Assembly (NCBI GenBank): GCA_016648135.1
Contig: JADDOH010010001.1
Span: forward strand, 59,426 to 123,425
Origin: Agrypnia vestita
Lineage: Eukaryota; Arthropoda; Insecta; Trichoptera; Phryganeidae
DNA length: 64,000 bases
Reading direction: 5' to 3'
Part shown: one piece after another, positions 9,740 to 20,529 of the stretch
How positions within the stretch are numbered: position 1 is the stretch's first letter
How the letters are laid out: every line of letters begins with the position of its first letter
Notes under the pieces: generated by a model
What the model was told of the DNA's origin: nothing
What the model saw: only the letters and a program-made list of their open reading frames with translations
Databases searched by the model: none
Position numbers and translations under genes: made by a program

Positions 9740-10300
9740 ATATAGGCCAAGCTTGCGCGCGTTCATTCTCACACTTGAGCCGGAGTCAAGGCCGGTCTTG
9801 TAATTCGATTTGAGGATTCGCCGTGTTCCGTTTCCCGCTAGCAAGTGGTTCGAGGATACTCAAATATAGAACCCACCGGGGCCCACGCGCGGGAATTATC
9901 TTTGAATAACGTAATACTTTCAAAAGGAGACTGTTCCAGCGTGTCGTCATCACCGCGGCTGACCAGCAGTTGAAATTGTCTGATTGAAACGTTGCGAATT
10001 GTTTTTTTAAAACTCCTTCCTCTTTTCGGAAGTCGGAATAAGCGCGAGGGTTCCTGCTACTATTTGTTTTTCTAAGTTATTGTCGACTTTCTGATAAGAT
10101 GCAGGTGTTTGAGCGCAAAATCCCGCAAAAGATATTATTAGGCGATGCTATGAACCATATTTTTTGCATCTTTGGATTTGTGAGTGCGGCTGGCTTTACA
10201 ATCATTAACCGGTCATGTGTCGGCCGTACGCGGAATGTACCCTGTCTGCCGCGCAATTTCGCACACGATTGCTGTTTTTTAGACACTTTTTTGTGATGGT
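9740..10300. other. CpG-richer islet with a 65-codon ATG frame
   Basis: From about 9755 to 10280 GC and CpG are well above the surrounding level. An ATG at 10099 opens 65 codons (MQVFERKIPQ..) that I do not recognise. It contains a hydrophobic patch (residues about 19-35) and five cysteines. The islet could be a promoter or first exon, or an old transposon interior. There is no second line of evidence for coding. Confidence 0.25.
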
Positions 10301-10574
10301 TATATTCATGTAAAAATGAACAGTAATCGCTAAGAAGTTACAGTTTCTGGTTCCTCAATATACAGACATCAATAATTACTTATATTTCAATAATTACTTG
10401 TACAGTAATTACTTATTCATTAATTATGAAAATAAGTAACGAAATTTACTCTCAGAAATGTACACACGTGTTTATCGAATAAAACCATGGAAGCAATAAC
10501 ACTTAACATACTGTATTTCAATATTTTCGTTCTAAATATATCAAAGAATATAACAATTCTTAATTTAAACACTT

Positions 10575-10818
10575 TTTTATTGACATTTGGAATGATTTTT
10601 GTCCGGTTGGCGCGGCAAATGAGGTTACTTGACAAATAGAACTCGTTCATTCATTCAAAAACTTGAGATACAACCAATGATAAGCTTTTTAAACCCATAA
10701 ACTCAGGTAAGATAGACCCAATTCTCATACGTGTCTAGGGAGCGCAGATGTGCGCTCTGGCACACAGAAGGTACAAAAGTTTTCGCACAAATCTGCCCTT
10801 TGGCACGCGACCGGTTAA
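10575..10818. repeat. Dispersed repeat, inverted partner at 32248-32492
   Basis: The block from TTGGAATGATTTTTGTCCGG through GGAGCGCAGATGTGCGC to GGCACGCGACCGGTTAA recurs in reverse complement at 32248-32492. The outer edge is CCGGTCG next to TTAA, so another TTAA-target element is possible. No coding. Confidence 0.6.
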
Positions 10819-11104
10819 ATGATAAACAACTGGAATGTTGTTGGCATCAGACATCAATAGAAAGATGAAGGGAGAGCAATCGAGATGATATAACCACATT
10901 GGACGCAGAATCACATGGCGATCTCCATGTATCTTCCCCGATTACGTCCAGACGAAAACTAAAAAATCATGGGTGGTGTAAAGGGATGGTCAGATTGGGT
11001 GACGTCATCCAGGACAGAGGAACGTGTAGCCTAAGGATGGGGAGAGCTGACCCTAACAGTCGACGACGACAATGAGTTGGAATGAAACCAGGGGGAAGAT
11101 AGGA
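10819..11104. other. Unidentified, possibly LINE-derived
   Basis: Less AT-rich than its neighbours and directly followed by an RTE relic, so it may be an older 5' extension of that element. No motif confirms this. Confidence 0.25.
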
Positions 11105-11215
11105 GTGCTGATGGCACCAGAAAAACAAAAACTGGAAGTTGGTCCTGTTATAAGCCACAACACCCGACGAGCACGTATGAGAAGATGCATGAATGTGAAC
11201 AGAAAAATATAATTT
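11105..11215 (+). pseudogene. RTE-like LINE relic (C-terminal tail)
   Basis: GATGGCACCAGAAAAACAAA.., TGGAAGTTGGTCCTGTTATA and ATGCATGAATGTGAAC match, with many changes, the stretch at 42180-42310 of the better-preserved RTE copy. Frame broken. Confidence 0.55.
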
Positions 11216-11462
11216 TGTGACTCCTCCTGGCCTTGTGCCTGTCTAGTAGTCCTAGCAGGACCACTGACAACTCCTCGATCCTGAAGTCGGTGCACTTCCT
11301 ACAGATTTGCAACCAGCACAGTTTATTTCTACCAAACCATCGTTTTTCTTCTATTTTCCCCTGAATAATTGTTGTAGTAGGCGATATTTAGGTCCACTAA
11401 TCAAATTCCCAAAATTTTTGATTTTTGATTATGTTTAATATTTCTCATTTTGAAACTGTGTT

Positions 11463-11760
11463 TTACTTCCTTTCTTTTAACTCGTGGCGTCTGTTTGCTT
11501 GACGAAAAAACTTTGGATCGATTTTTAACTCTTTTCCCGTGATCCAATCGAGTTGAAACTTTGCAAGCATACTATCAAATTTTCGTTAAAAAATAATAAT
11601 AATTATAGTATAATTTTGGATTTTCAAATTTTTAATGGTTTTTTCATACAAGTTGTATAGAGATTCAGACGCATAAGGTAGACACGAAGCCCGAAAATGA
11701 GAAAAGGAGTATTGTAAAAATTTCGTTTTTATGGGTTACTTTTTGCTATTGAAATCAGTC
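11463..11760. repeat. ACTCCCTTT dispersed repeat, copy 2
   Basis: Same order of words as the copy at 9045 (TTCCTTTCTTTTAACTCGTGG at the left, GAGAAAAGGAGTATTGTAAA at the right). Confidence 0.65.
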
Positions 11761-12397
11761 TATGATACGTTGAGCTGTAGCGCCATTTCACGATTTTTTT
11801 TTTTATAACTTTTTGCTCTTGTGGTGGTTACCGTACTACATTAATTTACATACAAAACGAACCGTTTTGTCTTCTACTGCAGTAAACAAACATTTACTAT
11901 CCTTTTATCTTATTTACCGTCCAATCATGGCCACCCTGTCATTCCATTCGAGGCGTCTTTAAAGACGTAGCTCGCGAATGGTAGATACACATCGCCGTCT
12001 CGTTCTAATGCGTTGCAGAGAACTGATTCATTCGGCGTCGTGCGGCGGGCACCATGTCAAAAATAATAATAAGGGCTTGCGTATTTTGGGATTTTCTGTC
12101 TGGCATGTAAAAATGGGAGGTCTTAAAATGGATATCTTGGAATTTTTATCAATAACCAAAATAATGCAACTGTACCAGTAGGAATACGTTGATTTATTCA
12201 TAAACTCGGTCAGTTACTTACAATAATATTGCCATACACAAGAGAAATGCGTATTTATTCTTCTGTTTACATGAGTGGTAAAAATTGTATTTTATTTTCT
12301 GAATCTTATTCATTTTTGAAATGGGGTTACAATGGTTGTATGCCAATAATTTTTTCGATGTTCTCATAACTGAGTTTCTCTGATTTATAAAAATACT
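11761..12397. other. Unidentified DNA
   Basis: A slightly GC-richer patch lies at 11940-12060. No domain or RNA was recognised. Confidence 0.35.
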
Positions 12398-12560
12398 AGC
12401 CGTAAACCCGTTAAAATGACGGGACATAATAATTGCAGGATTTTGAAGCTGAAAATTCATGAATAAAAAATGTTCGTTGCTGATGATCATCATCTTATTG
12501 TTTTAATTCCAGCAAGTTACGGACGGACGGATGTAAATTAAATACGACTTAATTTTTGAT
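12398..12560 (-). mobile_element. Helitron-like 3' part, minus strand
   Basis: On the minus strand a hairpin (CCCGTCATTTTAACGGG) is followed by TTTACGG and CTAG next to T. Inner words are shared with 7165-7400 and 30235-30400. The 5' end was not found. Confidence 0.5.
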
Positions 12561-12754
12561 GTTCCATATAAGTAACTGTAGTGTAAGTCAAAAAGTTAAA
12601 ATAAGTCAGAAATATTGAAAAAAAAAAAAGCAAACTTAGATGTCGTATATCTCCGTAACTGTCCACATTTCATTGAAAGTGTACAGAATATTTTGTATTC
12701 AATATTGAATAAGAATACCCCCCTCCGAAGCTTTTGCTACTACGAGAATGTGTA

Positions 12755-13206
12755 CTAGGTTATTTGGAAAACATTAATAACCTGGCAGGACTATATTCCT
12801 GTTTGCATTTTTTTTTTCAATATTTTTGACTTAATTTTTGTAAAAAGTTGAACTATCATTACAGTAACTTATATGGATTAAGAAAAATTCATTAGTTTCA
12901 ATACAATTGTAAATAAAATGATAAAAATTCATAAATTCCAATTGGAAAACATTCCAATTGGAATTATAAGGTTTTTCTTATTTTATTTGACTTGTATTAA
13001 AAGGAATGAATTTTTCATATTCGATATAAGTTACTGTAGTGATAGTCCAACGTTTTACAAAAAAAGTCAGAAATATATTAAAAAAAATGCAAACTTAGAT
13101 GAAGCATATATTCATAACTATTGATGTAAGGTCATGGTTGCTTGAACTTATTATCAAAGCAGGAATCCACCTGTAAAGTTTTTGATACTATGAGACACCC
13201 TGTACA
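12755..13206. mobile_element. Foldback element, copy 2
   Basis: The centre is AATTCCAATTGGAA.. mirrored, and the arms (for example TTACAGTAACTTATAT against ATATAAGTTACTGTA) pair for about 200 bases. The outermost left end (GGTTATTTGGAAAACATT) differs from the right end (ATGAGACACCCTGTA), so the arms come from two subfamilies. Confidence 0.65.
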
Positions 13207-13330
13207 AGGATAAAAGACCAGTGAATGATGATTTTTGAAATCACTATGTTGAATAATTCCCAGCTCTTAGAACACATGTCAACACGTGTGAGCCTTGTTG
13301 GATGTTAATCATTAAAAAATGATACTGTCT
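13205..13330. repeat. Inverted copy of 6050-6202
   Basis: ATAATTCCCAGCTCTTAGAACA.. is the reverse complement of the region left of foldback copy 1. Confidence 0.55.
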
Positions 13331-13413
13331 TGGTTGTTTGAACATTTTCGACTCATAATTAAAGCAGGAATATGGTCCTGCGAGGTTATTAATGTTTTCC
13401 AAATAACCCTGTT
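13325..13413. repeat. Single foldback arm
   Basis: The ACATTTTCGACTCATAATTA .. TTCCAAATAACCCTGTT block is one arm only. Confidence 0.55.
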
Positions 13414-14320
13414 TAAATAAATATAAAGCCATATTTAAAATATTCTCGCCGCAAACGCAACTGTTGTATCACCCTGTTGTGTAGTGAAAACTTTTAATTA
13501 TAATTATTTAGAGTTCTTTTTTACTGAGTGCCAATTGAGCCCTACTCCCGAATCAACGTTACACGAATCACTACAGTAGACATTTTTCCATGAGTGAATG
13601 CCGTTTTGCCACGGAAAATTATAAATATTTGGACTAAATATCTTTATTATAGTTTGTCGATTGACAGTCTGACCAATAATCATCAGATGCAGTTTTAAAT
13701 ATGTACGCACAAATCAAGAACAATGCGACAATTAATAAACATCATCTTGTTTATAAGTCCAGATTAGTTTTAGCAAAATTATCACTATGGAATTGACGAT
13801 ATTAAGATAACCCTATTTGTAACTAATTTTATAGCCAGAATGGATATATTTTGTAATTGATTTGCTTTTAATAAAATGCTTCTTAAACGTACAAATGTGT
13901 TTTCAAAAGCAGTTATCAATTGTAAAATTGCCACTATTTGCTATATAATTATTTTCAAATACGTCGCTCCATTTTTGGTAATTTGCATAGTGGCGGTTTT
14001 ATTTCCGTATCCCTCATATACGCATATGTCTATAATACTAGGTGTGAGAAGTGAATTTACGAATTAAAAATAAAATAATGTGATTTTTATTGTAAATGGA
14101 GAATTATGAGATACCACAGACCAGGGGCGTGCAGTGAGAACAAGAAGCATGACTTTTATTAATTCTTGTATCTAAATCATATTATTATTATCTCTTATAT
14201 TGAATCATGTAAAAATATAATCCATAAACCTTTTAGGTTTCATTTATATTTTAAATATAAAAAAAATAAAAAAAACGTATATTTGGAAAATAAATTGAAT
14301 CTGGCAGCATTTTCAAGTTT
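13414..14320. other. AT-rich DNA, no gene seen
   Basis: Short ORFs at 13504-13710 and 13876-14067 lack any known motif. A diverged CAGGGGCGTGCAGTGAGAAC word at 14122 matches the left end of the hAT MITE at 56672. Confidence 0.4.
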
Positions 14321-14361
14321 GTGTTTATTGGGGTATTACGCCGTGTTGTTGCGACCTTTCG

Positions 14362-14404
14362 GGCCGACGTTTCGGCTCCCATTGCAGGGTCCATCATCAG
14401 GGCC
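14362..14404 (-). ncRNA. Hammerhead ribozyme motif, complete
   Basis: On the minus strand: helix I GGCC/GGCC (four pairs), core CTGATGA, helix II GGaCCC..GGGagCC, GAAAC, then GTC so that helix III is just the palindrome ACGT, with C as cleavage base. All invariant bases are present. With no loop in helix III it could act only as a dimer or as part of a concatemer. Probably the end of a Penelope-like element or a retrozyme. Confidence 0.55.
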
Positions 14405-14435
14405 GATGTGTTGTTGTGAGTGTTGGTGTTGTGTG

Positions 14436-14506
14436 CATGATTCATTATTAAAGCAGGAATATAGTCCTGCGAAGTCATTAATGCTTTCTGAATAACCCCG
14501 TATATC
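14436..14506. repeat. Single foldback arm
   Basis: AAAGCAGGAATATAGTCCTG .. AATAACCCCGTATAT matches the outer arm of the foldback family. Confidence 0.5.
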
Positions 14507-14754
14507 TCACTAAACTAAACTCCTATGATTGTGTTTAGTTCATCTACACATAAGTGACGAAAGTACATATTTATTAATTTTTTAAAATTAATTATTTCGA
14601 AACGTTTTTCCATTACAACTTCCTGTTGAGAAAACTGAACTTACGATCGATACAATTTTAATTCTCGGTTATATTTTCACACGAGTTATTTTTTATTTTT
14701 AAAAATAAATTATGTGATTTTTTTTTTAATGTGATTTACGAAAAGTTTTATTTC

Positions 14755-14925
14755 GACGCACAGCGTACGTACTGCGACATGCGCAAATCCGCATTCACTC
14801 GCGACGCGGGCTCTACGTGTCCGTACTAGTCGGGCGGTAGTCGGCTCGTTCAGTTCCGCTGGGTCGTCCGGCGCGCTCTGCAGCGAGCTATCCGGCCCGC
14901 GCTTGGACACGTGTAACGCGTGCAT
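14755..14925. promoter_or_regulatory. CpG-rich islet, candidate promoter or first exon
   Basis: About 170 bases with many CpGs stand in AT-rich DNA. TTCAGTT at 14849-14855 fits the arthropod initiator TCAGTY. The plus-strand frame that follows (14903-15085) opens with TTG, not ATG, and has no known domain. No TATA box or downstream element was identified, so this is only suggestive. Confidence 0.25.
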
Positions 14926-15290
14926 AAAAAAAAACAACCGTACTGTTTACGTCGAGTGTGATGTGTTAAAACGGGTCACGGAACCCGATTTTTTCAATAG
15001 GCCCGTGAAACTTGTGCAACGGTATAAGACAGAAGACACTTATGTGCAATGTGAAAGTAATAATGCACTTGCGTTAAATTTTTGAATGAAAACACGTTAA
15101 AAACACGTACAGTGTACTGTATAATTATGTATTACTGTATTCCGATTATAATTGGTTTTAATTAAATAAATTCTTATACTTAAACAGTTATAATAAGAAA
15201 ATCGTAGAAATGAGAGATTACGAAAATACCAATAATTAATTTTGCTTAAAAAAACGTTGTTTCGCAATTAAATTCACCAACTGTTTCCGC

Positions 15291-15925
15291 GTTATTTCAA
15301 GTTAACAGTGTATCTTTGGGTTAGTATGCCGCGAAAATCGTTCAAAGAAATTAATTATAGTTTTTTGATATACCTACAGATTATCAATAGGTTGTTGATG
15401 ACCCCGTTTTATTTCAAGTTAGCAGTGTATTTTTGGGTTATTATGCCGCGAAAATCGTTTCTAAGAAATTAATTATATTTTTTAATATACAGATTATCAA
15501 TAGGTTGTTGATGACCCTGCTTTATTTCAAGTGAGCAGTGTATTTTTGGTTATTATGCCGCGAAAATCAAAGAAATGAATTATATATTTTTATATCCGGT
15601 TTTTTTTTTTAAAATAGAGATGCGAACACGGAATACGTGTCACATCAATATTCTTACTATTTTCAAACTAAGCTAAACGCTTGTGCTATGAAAATAGGAC
15701 TAACTTGCTAGTCTGGAGTGAGGTTCGAACCCGCGACCTTTGGATCACGAGGCGAGTGTCCTAACCACAAGACCAACAAGCTATCAATAGGTTGTTGAAG
15801 ACCCTGCTTTATTTCAAGTTAGCAGTGTAATTTTGGATTATTATGCCGCGAAAATCGTGCAAAGAAATTAATTTTATTTTTTAATAAACAGATTATCAAT
15901 AGGTTGTTGATGACCCTGCTATATA
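15291..15925. repeat. Minisatellite, about 115-bp units, interrupted by a SINE
   Basis: Four units begin TTATTTCAAG near 15292, 15409, 15521 and 15808 and contain TTATGCCGCGAAAATCG and ATCAATAGGTTGTTGATGAC. The third unit is split by the SINE at 15600-15783. A diverged unit, with its upstream flank, recurs at 16320-16560. Confidence 0.8.
15600..15783 (-). mobile_element. tRNA-derived SINE, young copy
   Basis: The minus strand starts with a tRNA-like head: GGTCTTGTGGTTAGGACAC (box A region) and GGTTCGAACC (box B), resembling Glu/Asp-type tRNA. It is followed by a body with GTCCTATTTTCATAGCAC and ends in an A-rich tail. It differs from the copy at 47828-48003 by about one base over 170, so insertion is recent. 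Confidence 0.8.
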
Positions 15926-16319
15926 GTATGAATACAAGACAATATTGTAATGAGTGTTTTTTTAAAGGTAATAGAAATTTAAAATGAAATAAATCATATA
16001 AAAATCATAATATGGCCATGGTATTGGCTTTATTGGAAAGATAATTTTATTCCCTTAGTATTTAAATATGGGATATTTTTTAGAGGTGCTTTTTTCGTAT
16101 TGGCAACACCTTTTCCAGCGGCAGTCAATTTGACAGCTGACAGCTGATTTGTGCTCAGCTTGATTTTCTGTTTCATGATTGCTCTTGTGTAGTAACGAAG
16201 CTTGCAAATTGTGCGAATTTATTTCGAAAATCGTGTTATGTAAACACTAATGGCCTAAAAATATCTTTAATAAAACCAATACCATAACCAAGACTCGTTT
16301 TATACCTCTAAAATAACAC

Positions 16320-16560
16320 CCTTTATTAAATTTGCTTGAAATACTTTGTTTCGCTAGTAAATTCGCCAATTGCGACTTTCCCGCGTTATTTCAAGCTAAC
16401 GGTGTTTTTGGGTTATTATGTCGTGAAAATCGTTCAAACAAATTAATTTTGTTTTTGACAGGTCAACAGGTCCTTAATGACCCTGATAGATAGTATGAGT
16501 ATTAGACAATATTGTATATTTCGATTATAATATTTGTTTTGTATTATATTAACATTCATG
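16320..16560. repeat. Diverged unit of the 15.3-kb minisatellite
   Basis: TTTCGCTAGTAAATTCGCCA, TTATTTCAAGCTAACGG and TTATTATGTCGTGAAAATCG repeat the layout at 15255-15350. The tail (TTAGACAATATTGTA) also matches 15930-15945. Confidence 0.6.
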
Positions 16561-17402
16561 TAATATAAGGGCCAGTGAGTAATTATGATCTCGTAGAGAT
16601 CCTTATCGATAAACAAGAAACATGCAAAGCAAAAAAGAAAATGTAATTTTGAAATAATGAAGTCCAGTTTTTTAAATCTCACGTGGGTGAGAGTTCGTGT
16701 GGGTCTTTATGTCTCAGTACGTGAATTTCAATGGGATTGAAGCGGCGGTTTATTCAAAAAAATTTTTTTATGTAAACCGATGGAAAAACTAGCGACCTTT
16801 AGTTTATCTACCATCATTAAAATACAATTTGAAAATAGATTTTGTTTCTGGATTTCACAACAATGGCCTTTGTACCTACTGGGAACTGAATAATTTAAAA
16901 ATATTTACATTAACTTTAGTGTGTCTGAAATAGTCCAAAGTTTAAAGATCGTTAATAGTAACAAAAAAATTAATGACAATCTTTCGTTTGGTTGCTCACC
17001 TTTTCCGAAATTATTTAGCTTTATACAAATCATTTCATAATTTATATTGGAAACGCAGATTTTTAAGCTACAAAAGTTTTGTTATTGTGTGTTTAAAATC
17101 ATTATAATTTTTTCTTACATTTTAATCTTCTTCTTCTGCCGAACTGCGTCCAGCGTTGAATGTAAATTTAATTTCTTTTCACATTCTCTGTCTCTTGTCT
17201 CTCACGCTTTGCTTCCAATTTTGCTCTACCATTATGCGTGATATGGCCCGACCACCGTGTCTTAGGACTTAGGACGTATGTATTTATTCTAAACCACCCT
17301 AATATAGGCCAGTTATTAATAGATGTTGATCTTTATGATGTGCATACCTTGGAACTTGCAATGTTTATTTTTTAAATTTGTCACAAATTTGTGATATTAA
17401 TT
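16561..17402. other. AT-rich DNA, nothing recognised
   Basis: Only chance ORFs (16443-16682 minus, 17047-17241 plus). Confidence 0.4.
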
Positions 17403-17545
17403 TTTTTTTAAATAGAGATGCGAACACGGAATGCATGTCGCATCAATATCTTGCCAAAAGCCTGTGCTATGAAAATAGGACTAAATTGCTGGTGTTCGAA
17501 CATGGGGCTCGAACCCCGACCACCAGATCACTAGGCGATCATTAT
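17403..17545 (-). mobile_element. tRNA-derived SINE, diverged copy
   Basis: It shares AATAGAGATGCGAACACGGA, the GTGCTATGAAAATAGGAC body and a box B (GGGGTTCGAGCCCC on the minus strand) with the young copies, but with many changes and a lost 5' edge. Confidence 0.6.
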
Positions 17546-17950
17546 TGTACCCAATGATATAATAAACTTTAGATACGTTACAAGCGTGAAATCTTGGCAA
17601 CTCAAAAGTAAGGTAATTGCCTTACTTGCATTCGTTAACGAACGGACCTTCTTTGTAATCGGGCGCGACGCTACGCCGAAAAAAGGAACAGAGTATCGTA
17701 CACTATTGTAAGAATAAGTATGTTATTTTAATCACCGTGACTTCAAATTACCTGATTTTTCTGTCTACACGCATACATTTGTGAAATAAGTGTGCGGTGA
17801 TTTGTTGTCTCTTTCAATGCAATATTTGCTACATATGAAAGTCGGCTAGTATGGGAATAACATGTCTATATTATAATACGTCAATCATTGTACCTATAAA
17901 TTTTTTCCTATCGCACCGTATTTTCGTTTTTGGATACTGTGATAATTTTC

Positions 17951-18103
17951 GCTTTGAGTTACGTTTGCCTTAGACGCTAACGAGATTCACTTTGAATTAT
18001 GTTGGTCATGGGTGCTCGTAATGTTCGTTTTGAGTTATGTTGGGCTTAGACGCTCGTAATGTTCACTTTGAGTTATGTTGGTCTGTGACGCGACGCTCAG
18101 TGA
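17951..18103. repeat. Minisatellite, four units of exactly 38 bp
   Basis: TTTGAGTTATGTTGG-type words begin at 17953, 17991, 18029 and 18067. The units also share GACGCTCGTAATGTTC. Confidence 0.8.
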
Positions 18104-18280
18104 ATTAACACGGTAAATCACAACACGCGGTCACTACCTGCGATTCGTACACCAAAACCACAAAATACCGTACAGATAAGTTTGTTTGCGGTATCGCAGT
18201 ACACGTTTATTAATATCGTGGCAATAATACCACTCGGAGATGCTATTGTTCCTGGAAAAACAATGCGCAATATTCAAATA

Positions 18281-18309
<29 letters not shown>

Positions 18310-18317
<8 letters not shown>

Positions 18318-18870
18318 ATACGAAATAAATAAATGAAATAAAGAGAAATACACAAATATCAAATAATAAAACTGAAAAATTAAATGCTGGAACCTGGATT
18401 ATTACGGGATTATTATTCGTATTAAATATTACGGGACTCGTTCCTTAAATAAATGAAAAATATGTTTAATAATATATATACTCTATTTGCAGTTTAGCAA
18501 AGAATACTTCCATTGTTCGGAAATCGACTAGCGAGAAGACGTCAAAGCTTCGTTTGATATTCTCGTAAAACAGTCGATTAATTCCCGAATAAAAATGGAA
18601 TAATATAAATAAGTGAATTAATAATTCAAAGAGAAACATATAACTATCAAATATTGACGACTTGTTAAGTCGCTGGGATAGTGAAATTGGTAACACGCTG
18701 TGCGCGAAACACAGAGGTCCGTGGTTCGGATCCAGGTTCCAGCATTTAATTTTTCAGTTTTATTATTTGATATTTGTGTATTTCTCTTTATTTCATTTAT
18801 TTATTTCGTATTAAATATTACGGGACTCGTTCCTTAAATAAATGAAAAATATGTTTAATAATATATATAT
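18310..18870. repeat. Inverted and direct repeats around a tRNA-like core
   Basis: Bases 18310-18400 are the perfect reverse complement of 18733-18823, while 18417-18478 recurs directly at 18809-18870. Two copies of one unit, facing each other, would explain this. The unit begins at the tRNA-like sequence 18672-18744. TA runs border it at 18283 and 18864. Confidence 0.65.
18672..18744 (+). other. tRNA-like sequence, probably a SINE head
   Basis: A seven-pair acceptor (GCTGGGA/TTCCAGC), a three-pair D stem, a five-pair anticodon stem (CTGTG/CACAG) and a T arm with loop TTCGGAT can be folded. Position 33 is G instead of the invariant U, and the T stem has a G-G mismatch, so a working tRNA is unlikely. 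Lying inside inverted repeats, it is better read as a tRNA-derived retroelement head. Confidence 0.5.
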
Positions 18871-19086
18871 ATATATATAACATATATACCTACTGCCACT
18901 ATTCCGTCATTCGTTGAGAGAATAGAAAGCCTCATAAGAAGGTGGTTCTGGTGTCAGTCAAAATTCCTGTGGTCAGATACGCTAAATCCAGAGATGCCAA
19001 AATCCAGAGATGCCAAAAGTTTGAAAGTCAAAATTCCGTCACACCAAAATTCCGATTCGCCAAAATCTCGCTTTGACACCCTATAT

Positions 19087-19798
19087 GACGGGTATAAAAG
19101 CAAAGGCTGCAATATCCCACTGAGGTGTTATTTTGTTTATTTTATTTTTAAAAAAACGGCCCGTAACAGACCCTAATAGAAGGTCCTAGAGTGACATTAG
19201 AATACAAGGTATACAATTTTTATGTAAATTTTGAATATGACATGATTACACAGTACACTTTTTATGATAAAGTAAAAACAAAAAATGTCTTAATGATTTA
19301 AATTATAAATTATATTCAGAACAAAATAAGTATTAAGATAAATACAAATATCTTTCAATTTCAGTAAAGTTCTTTGTAATCTATGAAACCTACACCATAT
19401 TGTAAATATTTTTTTTAAAAACAATAACCACCTCAATTTTTCTTTCATATACGTGTATAAATAAACATTTAACTTTGGATATTGATGTGTTTTCTACCAA
19501 ATAGCGGACATTGCTGCATTTACTATTTTCATAATTGAATATTTGCTGTCTTTGCTCTGATATTTTAGTCTAAAATCAACATCATTTCTCACTTTAGTAT
19601 GAAGCAGTCATTTGGCATCCTTACGGGTTGTCTTTGATTTTAATAGTTATTTGGATGCATGATTTTGGAAGGGATAGAGTTATATTTCCTATTCAGTCTC
19701 GAATTTAGTACATTCTAAATTAGTAATCCTCGGTGACTGCATTAAAAAAATATATATATTTTTTTAAATATTGATGCCTTTGCTTTTATACCCCTACG
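19087..19798. mobile_element. TIR element, GCAAAGGCAGCA family
   Basis: The left end GGGTATAAAAGCAAAGGCTG is mirrored by GCCTTTGCTTTTATACCCC at the right. The inner right block TTAGTAATCCTCGGTGA is shared with other copies. No transposase. Confidence 0.6.
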
Positions 19799-19934
19799 AA
19801 ATACCATATTTTGTCTACGAACGTATACTAAGCGAGATACTGTTTTTTTCCATTTTGAAAAAGTTAAATTTACAGAACTACATATGTTTTGAAGAAACTT
19901 CACAAATGAAAAGTGATTTTTTCAATTGATTCAG

Positions 19935-20110
19935 CAATATTATTATTCCAATAATTGCGAGTAATCAAGAACTTCAGCAACAATATTAAAAATAATTTTT
20001 CAAATAATTTAAAAAAACAAAAAACAAAAGACATTATTCATTTTAATATTTTGACATATATAAAACACCCTGACGATGGAAAGGTTTTTTCCGAAACATG
20101 TAGTTGTAAC
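19935..20110 (+). mobile_element. Penelope-like end (right half of the 55.7-kb family)
   Basis: The stretch AAAACAAAAGACATTATTCA .. CCCTGACGATGGAAAGG matches the right arm of the elements at 55686-56080 and 61010-61405. It carries the best-preserved hammerhead of that family. Confidence 0.55.
20065..20107 (+). ncRNA. Hammerhead motif, nearly complete
   Basis: Core CTGACGA, helix II GGAAA-GGTTT-TTTCC, GAAAC, palindrome ACATGT and A are intact. Helix I ACACC/GTTGT has one mismatch. The copies at 56045 and 61365 have damaged cores. Confidence 0.5.
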
Positions 20111-20525
20111 TAATCAAATAATATAAGTAGTCACATACAAATAATACAATCAATACTTTGAAAAGTGATTTAATTAAAATAATCATAATGTATCAGTACT
20201 TCAGTACCGACTATTAACTGGAGCTGCGACACGTATCGATTGTAACCAACAATAGGTATTATTTACGTAACTACCGTAAGGTAATAGTTACACAGAATTT
20301 GGGGGAATCCCCTTCGGGAGTTCTCAGAGTTCCGCGGAGGTAATCAATCGATTGGCCCCACAGGGCCCATACAAATGTTTTATTTCTTACCGGGTTTCTA
20401 TGTCGTACCTACCAATCGCTTTTAAAAAGTTCTTTAAGATAGGTATATTTTTCGTGCTTTCTGTGTAGTTATATAATTTTCGCCATTATACTTCATGGCT
20501 GAGTTGTTAGTGGCAGCCGGTGATT
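20111..20525. other. Unidentified DNA
   Basis: Contains a slightly GC-richer patch at 20280-20400 with no recognisable gene. Confidence 0.35.
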
Positions 20526-20529
20526 TTTT

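Noticed and set aside
18672..18744. Functional tRNA gene
   Set aside because: The base before the anticodon is G, the T stem is mismatched, and the sequence lies in a repeated, inverted context.
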